Below, piece by piece: positions 1 to 11,546 of a DNA stretch of 64,000 bases. This stretch comes from Ciborinia camelliae (Eukaryota; Ascomycota; Leotiomycetes; Helotiales; Sclerotiniaceae): assembly GCA_025890175.1 (NCBI GenBank), contig JANPYM010000016.1, positions 515,956 through 579,955 of the forward strand, read 5' to 3'. Numbering within the stretch: the first letter of the stretch is position 1; every line of letters begins with the position of its first letter. The notes beneath the pieces are model-generated. The model saw nothing but the letters and a program-made list of their open reading frames with translations. It did no database searches and was not told the origin of the DNA. Both the position numbers and the translations under genes were made by a program.

Positions 1-616
1 ATTCATTTCATTTCATGCTCACTTGAGTATTGCAGTCACAATGATTGGACGTTTAGAAAAGTCCGACGGGTCTTAGTAAGAAAGGGAGGGCTCTTTGGAA
101 CGGGATCACCCAGTTTGTTGGATGCCTCCTAGTCTGGGCACAAACAGCATAGTGCCACATGATGTGAAAGATCAAGGAGAATTTAATTTTACGTGAATTT
201 CTTGGCTTGAGGGGAACTGAGACTAAGTCTGTGTGGAGAAAGTCTCTTTCAATTTCTTTCTTGTATGGTGATGCATGAAACCCTTCATTGTGTTTGTTTC
301 ATATACTCAGTAGTGGATCAAACATATAATATCCTTCCCCGCAATATCAGATCAGGCTATACTTTGAAAGTTGTTATTATTATTCTGATTTTACTTTCAA
401 ACTGTTGTACACACCATCACGCAATCGAAGGTGCAATTCACTCATTTGCTGGTGGAATTCACTTGAATTTGAGTAGGTATTTGAACAAAGAACTTTTGCG
501 CGACCACAACCTTCGAAGCGAACAACAACACAAATATCTCCCCCAAATCTAAGCTCAGATCAAACAATCAAACAACAGATTCCATCCGTATTTCGAGGCG
601 TAGTAAATCATTCAAA
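1..616. other. Upstream region of the DUF3602 gene
   Basis: No convincing coding region is seen. The last ~130 bases before the start codon are rich in CAA and CAAACAA runs, which is typical of a fungal 5' leader. A 95-codon open frame at 265-552 has no recognisable domain and is probably chance. Confidence 0.4.
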
Positions 617-1266
617 ATGGCCGCTTTACCTCAAATTCTTGCCGAAGAAGAGCTTCGTCGCTCTTCGTCTTCCTCGATTCGACCAGCTAACCTCTCTCAC
701 GGTCGCGGCGGTGCTGGTAAGTTATTTTGACATCTACTTTGGCGTTTTACTTGATTGACTGATCTGTTCAGGCAATATTGGAACTTCTCCACACGATGCC
801 GAGCCCGTCACACTCGATACTCCTACTCTCAAAGGTGAAGTTTACACCACCGGTCGCGGGGGAAGCGGAAATATGACAAAGAACACCGATCCCGAGTCGG
901 CCAGACGGGTGAGTTCCTCATCCAATCTTTTAAGATATCTTTAATATTGACAAAAGGCAGGCACAAGATGTAGTTGGGTAGGTCGAATCATAAAACTCGA
1001 GTCAATTTCAAGTAGTGCCGAATTCTAACCCGAAATGCTCTAGTAACCCAAGAAGAGAATCCCAATCATCAAGTCATGTCGGGCGTGGCGGGGCAGCTAA
1101 TGTCTTCAGACCAAGCGAGGCCGATATTGCTGCAGCACGCAAAGATGTCAAGTGGGATAGTGCAATCTCAGATGAGGACGAGCCCGATTACAGCAAGTCT
1201 GAAACCGAGAAAGGTCTAGCGGACAAGGGAAAGGCTTGGTTGAAGGAAAAGATCGGCAAGGCCTAA
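617..1266 (+). CDS. DUF3602 / Par32-like small glycine-rich repeat protein
   Basis: A small fungal protein with three repeats of the type GRGGAGN: HGRGGAGN, TGRGGSGN and VGRGGAAN. This is the hallmark of the DUF3602 family, which includes yeast Par32, a phosphoprotein linked to TOR and ammonium-transport control. Exons are 617-716, 772-908, 961-977 and 1044-1266, giving about 158 residues. The third exon is only 17 nt; it carries AQDVV and keeps the frame through a GTAGGT donor at 978 and a CTCTAG acceptor at 1043, with a TCTAAC branch site between. The C-terminus is charged (KGKAWLKEKIGKA). The cellular role here is inferred from the family only. No operon-like context exists. Confidence 0.8.
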
Positions 1267-3018
1267 ACAATTATGAATTTATTATGGACTTTCAGACATA
1301 GAATCTAATGATATCAGGCGTCGCTGGATTTGCTTAGCTTGGAGGGTGGAGGTCATGGAAGTGCTCGTGGATGGTTTTGCATTTTACAATTTGAGCATGG
1401 CGTTATACGGCAGAGCACTGCAGCGTTACTTTATTGACACTTGGCTCCCATGCCAACTGTGTTATACGAGTCTCAATATAGATGCAATGAACATACAGGC
1501 GCTTTTCACCAATGAAGTCATTGATGTCGGTACTGGGTTGGTTTATTCCTGGTTCATGGAAGGATCAATCAGATTCACACTGAGGGTTTCTGAGAACGAC
1601 AAATGTTGTATGATGTTGGTGGCTCTCTTAGGGGCGATGCATTAAAACACATTCTCATAACATTATATGCAGACATCACCTAGCTCGCCATTGACCTTGC
1701 GAATTGCCATCGACGATCTCTTTATGATAGGGAACTGCACGGGGATAGTAAAGATTTCTTGTTAGGCAGTTATATCTTAGTATGGTCTCGCATATTCTTA
1801 GATATTGGAATATATACGGTTAGTCATGCGGCACAGGTAAGACAATGGGCATACCTGATGTCTATCGCCATAGCCATCATACATCTTAACCGGTGACGAA
1901 TTCTCATCATCGACAAACCTTTCAAAATCATTCATTATTAACGTGTAACTGCAGCAAATGACATTGGACACCCCACTTCCCCCGGATAGTTACCTAGGCT
2001 ATGTACAGCAGGAAGATACTCTAAACGGCAATGCGGTGACGGGATCCAAGAAGTTTTTGATCTTCAATCAGCGATCGGCAATTCCAGATCCCTTCATGGT
2101 ATGCAATTAAAATACCACCTTCCTGAAAAGCATGATTTTTGAAATTGGTACATATGAAAGTACTTTAGCTGCAGATATTGGATACCTAGTGAGCACGATG
2201 CAACACCAAAACTAATCCCGGCACCTCTTCCTCGGGTACCGTACCCGAGGCCTCGGTGTTGGCGAGCTTATGATATGTGTATACCGTACATGATCGATGC
2301 ATGCATCACCTAGTAAGCATATGCTGCAAATTTGTTCCTACCTAGATTAGGTGGTCGAAAGGGGGAAGTAAGATGGTGGTATGCAGCTTATGAAACTGTG
2401 ATATCGGATCGTGGCAAGGAGGTACAGGAAAGTACATGGGGGAAAATAAGACCACTTTTTGAGTGGTGGTTGAGGAAGGGTCTCGGGGTAACACGGCAGC
2501 CGTTTGAAGATGAGGGGAAATTTATCTACCATTTGGAAACAAAGTTGCTGGGTTGTCTGGGTAGATCACTGGATGATGGGATGAAGGGGGGGAAATGTGA
2601 TTTTATTGGACGCGGCAGAGATGGGATATTATCAGGGTCTTCTCGCAAACTGTTATATAAAATTTTCTACTGCAATCAATGGTTAAACTGTAATTCGGAT
2701 TGTCTATCACTGAATTAAGAGATCATGATCTAGATGACGGGATGTCCTCCGATGACCCCTGAATTACAACTTTCGGATATCTACAGCATCTCCGAGGACG
2801 TATCTACATACCTACCTAGTAATCTGATGAAACGAATGTACTTCCGTATGTTAAGTTTATTCCTTCGATATAAATCTATTGGGTAACGTCACATTTCTTA
2901 ATCTATCATCTCAACGAAAGCGATAAACCCCAGAGTCACTTGCTTACTCTGTTAAGAATCACACTTGGGCCAGCTCTAGGCTTTGCTTTACCCTGACCAC
3001 TTGTCTTGATAGGTATTA
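1267..3018. other. Intergenic region
   Basis: No supported gene. Open frames near 1346-1645 and 2332-2718 lack ATG-based starts or recognisable domains. A perfect 10-bp-arm inverted repeat lies at 2230-2250. TACCTA-type motifs occur near 2803-2820. Confidence 0.5.
2230..2250. repeat. Perfect inverted repeat (10-bp arms, 1-bp centre)
   Basis: The left arm CCTCGGGTAC and right arm GTACCCGAGG are exact reverse complements around a single C. The GC-rich palindrome stands out in a moderately AT-rich intergenic region. A binding site for a dimeric regulator is possible; no gene start lies close by. Confidence 0.7.
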
Positions 3019-3469
3019 GAGGGATTTAGCAAAATTTCTTAGATTTTCTAAGCTAGCTAACTCTAGTGGCCCCCAAATAGGTATAGATTTTCGAAGCTAA
3101 ATTTAAATAGGCATAGCTTTCAAAAGTTTAAATTTTAACCGAAAGTCCAAGCTTTGAGTTAAACCCTTTTGGGAAAGTAGCCTGCCTATTTGGGAGATAG
3201 CAACGTAAGAAACGGCCTTGACAAGTTGTCAAGACCGTTTCTTATGTTGCTATCTTTTTGTGGATCCAATTAACCCTTGCAATTCTTATGAAAATTATGA
3301 AAAAAGCAACAATGCGTAACGCTAAAACTAAGCGAAATTTAATTGGATCTTGATTATTAATCGATTTCAAAAGCTTTGAATGGTCAGTTCGATCCACAAA
3401 ATCTCTACAAAATCCATTTTAGGCATAGCTAGCAACTTAAGAAACTTAAGAAATTTTGCTAAAGACCTC
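3019..3469 (+). mobile_element. Miniature inverted-repeat transposable element (MITE-like), TA target
   Basis: The left end begins GAGGGATTTAGCAAAATTTC and the right end, reverse-complemented, begins GAGGTCTTTAGCAAAATTTC. Both are flanked by TA. These are the same asymmetric ends as the two large AT-rich elements at 5122-7917 and 27457-30400, so this is a non-autonomous member, lying in the same orientation as the second one. The subterminal match GCTAGCTAACTCTAG is shared with the left end of the 27457 element, and GCTAGCTATGCCTAA resembles its right end. There is no coding capacity. Inside is a long hairpin (3195-3255) and nested inverted repeats built on GTGGATCCAATTA. Base composition is much less AT-rich than the large copies. 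Confidence 0.8.
3195..3255. repeat. 30-bp-arm hairpin inside the MITE
   Basis: The arms 3195-3224 and 3226-3255 are inverted copies around G3225, with two mismatches, both transitions. The core CGTAAGAAACGG pairs with CCGTTTCTTATG. The structure lies within the 451-bp element and could form a stable foldback. Confidence 0.8.
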
Positions 3470-3471
3470 TA

Positions 3472-5119
3472 TTAGTAAAAAACTTCCCAGGTTCCGTCCT
3501 ACCGTCCCATATCCATGTCCTTGACCTTGTTGTTGCTCAAGCAAAATAAAAAGAGCCCCAGGCTGGTCAAGACTCAAACCTCAAGGTTCTTCATTTATCC
3601 TTGGTTGGCCGAAGAGCATTACCCGGCTGCCCGCAATACAGTAATAATATCACCCCTCCAAATTGTACCCGTATATTTATCTTATCTTCCATAGCCGGGT
3701 AAGATTTTGGACCCCAAGGCCAAATTCATTCGATCTCATGAATTTCCAACAAATGCAGGAAAATTCACTTGGGTACGCTGCTCAAGTGCTTACTAGAGAC
3801 CTAAAATAGTATGGGGCATGGTCAGAGACTCAAAATATGGTTATTACACAATTAGTTCTAGTTGTGAAGAGTTTCCCTTCTAATCATCAAGTCAGGAGGA
3901 CCCAATTCGCATTTAGCCAAACAGGATGAAGTAATTCAAGGAAAGGCGCCTTGCCTGGGCATCCATCTATCTAGGATCACAATGGAACCCCAAGACTTTA
4001 AGTCAGACATACATACACATTGACCCTCGTACTACACAATGATTCTTATTACTAAACCCTGATCTTGATGCTTGCATCGACTCCGTACGGTACTTTACCA
4101 AACCAACGGTAAACATCTTCCTGGCATTTGCGTTATTGGTTTATCCAAACCAATCGGACTCTCCTATTCTTGTTAGCATATCATCATTCCTTGAATCCTG
4201 GTTCGGTGACGGTGGTACAGTTCAACAGTTGAACATGGGTAGGTATGCCGAGCTTTACCATTTTCTCATCCCATCACCAGATGGTCTTTGAGAATGAACG
4301 CTATTTGGATTCTGGAGAGACAGGAAATTTGGAGGGGCCTGGGCTGCTTATTTTTATTTTTGATTAAAAGGTATATTATAATAGGTCCGAAGCTTTATCT
4401 AGCAGTATTATAATGCCACCGCGGTTCGCTCAAGATCCGAATTCATGTGGAAGCGAGCAAGACCAGCCATCAAACTTATACCGGTAGATATTGCAAAGAA
4501 AAGTAGGTAATTATAGGACCGTGAATCCGTGATTCAAAGGCCCTTTCAAAGATGATCTGTAAATGATCTTTTTTCAGTTGTTGGTTGGCATCTATGAAGA
4601 AGTTTTGAAGACATATCTATAAAGATATTGATACCTAGATACCTACTGGAACATGGTGTAATGCTGTATACAACCATAAAATCCAAAATCTTACCTACCG
4701 CTTCACTGCCGCAGCACAGCACTCTTTTCCCGACGGCCCAGCTGCTCCCAGATTCCCAACTCCCAAACTGTCAACGCTCGTGCATATCCCGGGTTACACA
4801 TTTTCCACACATATTTCTCCTTGCTATTAGCTACTTACAGTATTACCCACGACCAACCGAATAGGTCTCTGAATGGCTTCCAACTTTTAGGATTTCATGC
4901 TTAAGGAATAAGGGTGCTATGCTACATATATATCAAGTATGCACGCTGCACAGACAGGCGACAGGCCAAAGAATATACTTTACCAAACAATGTATTATTT
5001 CATTTAAATTTGACGGATACACTACTGCAACACAATTCATAATCAGCCCAGCAATTTGGGCTTTGATGCCTTTTCAGGTTCCCATCAGATTTCCTCTTTT
5101 TAAACTTTTGGGATGGGAT
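3472..5119. other. Intergenic region between two transposons
   Basis: No supported gene. Open frames at 4628-4864 and 4919-5122 show no domain. Tracts rich in TACATACATACACAT and TACCTA motifs occur. The right boundary is the TA flank of the AT-rich element. Confidence 0.4.
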
Positions 5120-5121
5120 TA

Positions 5122-7917
5122 GAGGTCTTTAGCAAAATTTCTTGAGTAAAGATTTATTTCTAGCTATGTTTAATACAATAGAATATTTGTTTAATATAAT
5201 AAAATAAATATCGAATTCTAAAAAAAGGATTAAATTTTTTATAAATATCGAAATTGTTATAAAATAAACGTAAAAAATAATATTAATAAATTATTAAAAA
5301 TATTTTTTATATTAATATTTTTCAATTTAATATAATATATAATTGAATTGAATATAACTTTAATTTTATTAATATTAACAAAATTTATAAAATCTTAATT
5401 TTCTTTAAAAATGATTTTTTTTTTTTGCAATTAAACGATTATTATTATTAATAATTTAATAAAAAATATATTAAATTAAAATATTATATCTTTTTAATTT
5501 GAAAAATTAAGTTTTACTTGATTTATTATACCCGTTTTTTTAAAATTATTTAATAAGAAATAAACATTAGAATATATACGAGTATAATTAATAATATTAT
5601 TATTAATTAAACAATTATTTGTATTATTTATTTTCGATTCGCTTTAATTATTTTTTATTTGAAAATTATTATGATTTACAAACTTTGTAAATCATTTTAG
5701 ATTTTTTTTTAAAGTTTTTATCAAATCTATTTTTTATATTAAATTTACTTTTTATATCAAATTTACCCTCTTTATTAAATCTATCCTTTTTATTTTTACT
5801 TTTATTCCAAAATTTAATAATATTTTTACATTCTTTAAATACAAAAATTATTAAAATAATATATACAAAACAAATTATGTACATATAATAATTTAATTTA
5901 AATATATATAAAAAATAGGAACAAAAATTGTATTTTTTAATCAAATTAATAAATTTTATAATAAAAATATTAAAATATAAATATAAAAAAATCAAAACAA
6001 AATTATAAATTTATGAATTATATTATATAAAGTAATACTAATAAAATATGATTTAAATGAAATTCGATTTAATAATTTATTTAATGTTGCTTTTAATAAA
6101 TAAATTATTATAATTAATTATTATAAAAAAAAACTAAATATATATAAATATATTATTAAAAAAAAAAAAAGAGATTAAAAATATTAAATAATAAAAACAA
6201 AACGTATACGCTATTATAAATCAAAAGAAAACTTTAGTAAATAAAAAAGAGAAGGATTTTTTTGTAAATAATAAAATTATATAAAATTTCGATAAAAACT
6301 TTTTTAATATGATTATTTTTATTTACAAAAAGAAATTTAATTTATAAATCGAAAATACAAAATTATTTTAAAAACTTATTAATATAATAATAAAAAAATA
6401 AGGTTCAAAAAAAAGAAAAGAGAAAAGATATATAGGAATAATATTATTTAAACAATTAAATAATAAATTAAAAGGTTTGAAAATTAAATTTAAATTTCAA
6501 ATTAATAAAATTAAAAATAAAATAATAAAAAAAAACGATTTAAATATATTTAAATTTAAAATAATAAAAAAAATAATAGATCTTTTTAATAACAATAAAT
6601 AGATTTATAATAATATTGTTTTTTATATTATAATTTTTTGTTTATCTAATATAATATTAATATCTAAATATTTTTTTATTTTAAAAAATTCAATTTCAAA
6701 TCGACTTACATTTCTATTTTTATATTTTAAATATATTTAACAATTAGTTAATAAAACTATTATTATATAATATATACCTATAAATTGATTTTTTGTTTTC
6801 AAACTTTTCGAAAAAGTAATAAACTTTTATAATAATTCGATTTTTTTAAAGTATTGTTTTATAATAATATATATAAAAACAAAATGTATATTAAATTGCT
6901 TTTCTTAATTTAAAATATTATATCAACCCCCCTCTTTTTTATTTTCTTCAAATAAATATAATATTTTATATATATTATTATATATAGGATTTTTATATAT
7001 ATATAATAAATCTTTTTCAAATATAATATTACAAATATTTTGTTTAATTTTATTTCTTTGTTATATCGATTAATTATTTATTAAGCCAAGAAAAAGCTTT
7101 AATAATAAAAAAATCAAAAAATCAAAAATAATTATTGCTTATTATATTAACCTATACCTATATTTATATTTAAAATATATAGTTTTTTAATTATATTGTT
7201 TTCTTTTTAAACAATAAATATTTCTAAATATATTATTTATAAAACTATATATATAATTTATTTTGGGAACAATAAATTTAATACTAGTAACAAAATTTTG
7301 TAAACATTAATAATTTTGAAATTGAAAATATTATTATAATATTTTTTTAAAATGTGTAATAATATATATACAAATATTATTAAATACTATAAAAAACCAA
7401 TTAAGACTTTTTTCAAATGTATCTACAAAAATAATTAATCGAATTGAATAATATAATTATATATATACTATTACAAAAACAATAATAAAATTAATAATAA
7501 CTTTTTTTTTATAATTGATAAAATAAAGTTATAAAAGAAAAATAATTCGTATCAATTTTAATATTTGAAATCGAAAAAAAATAAATACATTCTTTAATAA
7601 CATTAATTTTAAATTAAAAACATTGTATTAATAAATATAAAAAAAACGTTATCAATATTTATAATTAAAATTATTAATAATAATAATACTAATATAAATG
7701 ATTATTAATAAAAGTATATTTTCAAAATCGATCATTTTAAATATTAATATAAAATATGACATTTATTATATATACATTTTAATAATAAATTGAAGTATTA
7801 ATTAATATTGTATTATACTAAATTAGTAGTAGTTTACTATACAAAATTGTATTAAATTAACATTTGGAATTAGAGTTAGTTAGCATTGAAAACCTAAGAA
7901 ATTTTGCTAAAGACCTC
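5122..7917 (-). mobile_element. Large AT-rich decayed DNA transposon, TA target (inverted homologue of 27457-30400)
   Basis: The element begins GAGGTCTTTAGCAAAATTTC and ends with the complement of the same motif, flanked by TA on both sides. The interior is almost only A and T, with numerous stops, as expected from strong RIP. It aligns by eye, in inverted orientation, with 27457-30400. A lysine-rich minus-strand frame at 5669-5995 begins MIFLYLYFNIFIIKFINLIK and matches a plus-strand frame at 29370-29642. A C-rich remnant near 6926 (ACCCCCCTC) matches the G-rich remnant near 28430. TA target duplication suggests a Tc1/mariner or pogo/Fot1-like origin, but no transposase motif can be read. 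Strand is set relative to the 27457 copy. Confidence 0.75.
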
Positions 7918-7919
7918 TA

Positions 7920-8884
7920 TTGGATGATTGGGAACTTGGGAATTTGGGATAAATAACATGATGATGGTGATGCGAAGAAACAAGAGACCAATAACAATTA
8001 CCTATGCAATATGTCAAGATGGTGTTTTAAATATTGAACTTAATCTCTCTTGTTTTCGTTATTGCTAATTTCTATAAACACAACTCAAAGGTTAACGAAC
8101 GATATTTGGTTTACAGACAAATCTAATGTATGAGAACTTCTTAGATATTCGTCAAACCCCTTATATAAATTGCTTTGTTAACCTAATATCTATTCTTCGA
8201 TGATTTTTGCCCTGTTATACATATATACTTTGTATATTATTGAAGCTTAAATATTAATCTATAGGATATACTATGTATTTAAGAGTATCTCTTATGATAT
8301 ATCAATACTTCTTAAACCATAGAGCTGACGCTAACTACTTGGGATAGTTAGGCCTTCTAAGTTCTAGGAGACATGGATTTAGAGAGAAAATAAACTCCAC
8401 AAGTTTTAATAGCACTACTACTGGCATCATTTTAGATTCCGGGAGATCAACAAGTTACGAGCTAAATAATAAATAATGGGAAATATACGGAGTACGGAGT
8501 AGTAACTTGTAAGAATAAAAAGCTTTGACAGGAAATTCCAAATTCCAAATACCAAATTCCAAAGTCCATATGTACCTAGTACCTACTATTAGGCTAGTAC
8601 GCATACATACCTACGCGGCTATGTACTTCCTTCCCACTGGTACTGTATTTCCAAGCTTTTATGGCTGCTGTCAACTTTGTCCACCAAATCGAGCATTAGC
8701 TTGAGATTAGCTAGCAAGGCACTCCATCGGACCTACCCACCCCTTCATCTGCCGAAAACCCCTCAAGACCTTAAAGACACAACAGAAAATTTGTTATATT
8801 TTGTACCCCCAATATCATCTCGACATTTTCCTAGAATTTCCTAAAGAGGATAGAGAGATAAGAGAAGAGTAGAAGAGGCAAATG
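7920..8884. other. Intergenic region upstream of velB
   Basis: No supported gene. A stretch at 8490-8620 carries TACGGAGTACGGAGTAG and several ACCTA/TAGGT palindromic words. The last ATG before velB on the plus strand is at about 8882. Confidence 0.4.
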
Positions 8885-9754
8885 AGACCAAGTAATAAGA
8901 AGAAGAAGTACAGCAAGTAGTAAGGTTGGTTGTACGGGAAATTCTCTTCAAGCTCACGCACGCACACACGCAACAACAAATCTTCGTCTCTAATAACCAT
9001 CTAACCTAACCATCTAATCAAACGATAAATTGAGTACCTGCCTAATAGTTTCTACTGTATCTACTATCTATTTATTCCCTGACTGGTGCTCACTCACAGC
9101 CATATCTCAACAAAATCATAGATCAAATCATATCACATCACCTCCTTTTACCATTTAAAGTCTTTTTTCTTTTCCTCCCTTGAAGGATCCTAGATTCCTA
9201 TCCCAACCCACCTGGGTCCTGGTGTCTACTACACAGTATATACATATTACATATACAGTCTAACTCTACCTGCCTCCCCCTCCCAACTTGTCCACCTCTC
9301 TCTCTCTCTCTCTCAAATTTCCAATCCCACACTACATACAAGTTCCCACATATCATCAATTAGCGTGCGACGCTGCACTAGACTAAACCAAACTACGGTA
9401 GCTATCGCGGTTCCGCGCCTTTAAGATTATCCCTTAATAACTGGGATCACTTTCAAGGTTATTCCTTTTAACCAAAACCTTCAGACGGACCTCTCGCTAC
9501 CGAAATTATTTGGAGCTACCGATACGTTCGTCTATCATCATCATCATCATCATCTACAGTATCTTTAAACATTTTGAACCGTTTACCTCAGTCATTACTC
9601 ATATATCCTGGATATACACATATAAACCTTTACAGACCTACTCTACCTTCTTTCCAACCTTATTCAAGATTTAGGATACTCAAAGTTTTAGAAGGAAGGA
9701 ACAATTTAGGGCTGGGCTGTCATTTAACGACAGCCAAAGAAAGATATATTAATC
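8885..9754 (+). promoter_or_regulatory. Probable long ATG-free 5' leader of velB
   Basis: Reading each row from 8885 to 9754, no ATG occurs in any frame on the plus strand before the velB start. At this composition some fifteen would be expected by chance. The stretch is pyrimidine- and CAA-rich and contains a CT microsatellite (about 9297-9315) and an ATC microsatellite (about 9535-9556). Such depletion is the signature of a scanned 5' untranslated region. The transcription start is inferred to lie near or just downstream of 8885; introns in the leader cannot be excluded. Confidence 0.55.
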
Positions 9755-11546
9755 ATGAATACTACAGCATATGCTTCACCACCTCGCGATATGCATCCTC
9801 GATCAACCATGCCAAGTCTTCACGATACAGCATATCGACCAGGTCCCCCTAATCAAGGAGCTCCGTATTCGATGCCACACACAATGGCATCTCAACATTC
9901 ACAAATTCCGGCATACGAACAATATAATAATTCCCTTCCTGCCTCACGTCCTCCTCCACCAGATCATTTGCCATCTTCGGAAGCCGTGTCGGCTTTTACT
10001 ATTGGACTACCAGGTTCAGAACCATCGCCTCGGTCTATCACTATAGATGGGAGAAAATATACGTATGTTTTAATTCCGGATAGAGTTCCCTTGTGTATGA
10101 TCTGGGGTGGCATTTTAAACTTTTATTCCTTTCGTTGGGGTGAGCGTTGCTAATTGCCTTTTCAGGTTGGAAGTCCAGCAACAACCCAAACGGGCTCGAA
10201 TGTGTGGATTTGGAGACAAGGTAAGAATGGCGAACCTAATGAGAATATATCGTTCTCATATGGTCTCATGTTCGACTGGAACTGACTGACCGTATCTAGG
10301 ACCGTCGTCCCATTACTCCTCCTCCATGCGTTAAACTCAGTATAACAGAAATTGCTACTGGGAAAGAGGTAGATGTCAAGTGAGTTATGATACCATGTAT
10401 CTGTATAACCATCCTGAATTCTTTATAGTAACATCGAACATGGGATGTTTGTGCTTAACGTAGACTTATGGTCAGCGGAGGGCGACCGGCCAGTCAATCT
10501 CGTTCGACACTCACAAACCTCGCCTTCAATCTCCGCGACGGTTCCAGTATCTTATACACAGCTACAAGGAGGTGCAACTGCGTACTCAAATCTACTTCCC
10601 GGACAAACTCTACGAGAACCCACCAGCCCACCATATAGCAATGCGCCGCCATACCAAGGAGCTGTATTCAATCCATTTCCAGGCCCACCACAGGTTAGCC
10701 CATACTCACAACAGCAAGCTGGACAACAACCAAGTTATGGTGGCAATTCCAGCTATCCTCCGCCAAATGGATATCAAGTATCACCTCAACAGTCGAACTA
10801 TTATTATCCGCAACGTATGAACCCATATCTATATACCTCTATTCTTATTAAGTTCGCTTGCCGCAATTAGAAATATGTGTACTAATCAGCTTTTCATAGC
10901 TTCCCAACCCGTCCCAAGCCACAATAACCAAGATCCTTACCCCTCTCGTCCTTATACCCCACAAGATCTCGGAACGGGTCGCATGCCCATAAGCCAGACA
11001 AATCCTCCACAAGGCATGTTCACACGAAATCTTATTGGCAGTTTATCGGCTTCCGCATTCCGTCTCACAGACCCGGATGACCGAATCGGGATCTGGTTCG
11101 TGCTTCAAGACCTTTCTGTCCGAACCGAGGGTGATTTCCGGTAAGTTATTAATATATGCATCCTCTAGTACGTCTCATATTAATATCAAAGCAGCCTTCG
11201 CTTTTCATTCGTCAACGTTGGTGCTCCTTTGGCAACACAGAATAACGCCAACTCATCGTGTTCTGTTAATACCGGGAAAGCCCCTGTCCTTGCTTCATGT
11301 TTCTCAGATGTCTTCAAAGTTTTCTCCGCGAAGAAATTCCCTGGAGTGGTAGAAAGTACACCATTAAGTAAATGTTTTGCTACACAAGGTACTTGAATTT
11401 CCATACCCCGCTTTTCTAGCCGATGGAGAAATTAATTCTAATTGCGTTGAACAGGCATTAAGATTCCAATCCGAAAGGATGGAAAGGATGGACCAGGAAA
11501 AGGGGGGAAGGATGGTAGCCGAGGCGATGATGATGATGATTATTAG
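9755..11546 (+). CDS. velB: Velvet-domain regulator VelB
   Basis: Encodes a nuclear velvet-family regulator that partners with VeA/VosA and LaeA to control development, light response and secondary metabolism. Seven exons are read: 9755-10062, 10166-10220, 10300-10379, 10429-10814, 10900-11140, 11195-11388 and 11455-11546, giving about 451 residues. The N-terminus (1-100) is rich in Pro, Gln and Ser. The velvet fold starts near residue 103 (TLEVQQQPKRARMCGFGDKD) and continues with RRPITPPPCVKLSI and HGMFVLNVDLWS. A disordered Pro/Gln/Tyr-rich insertion of roughly 138 residues (178-316) interrupts the domain, as is characteristic of VelB. The domain resumes with NLIGSLSASAF and ends near GIKIPIRKDG, followed by a Lys/Gly tail and five Asp residues. 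All junctions keep frame. Confidence 0.95.

Noticed and set aside
2332..2718. 128-codon open frame
   Set aside because: It begins with TTG, has no domain, and lies in a repeat-bordered gene-free region.
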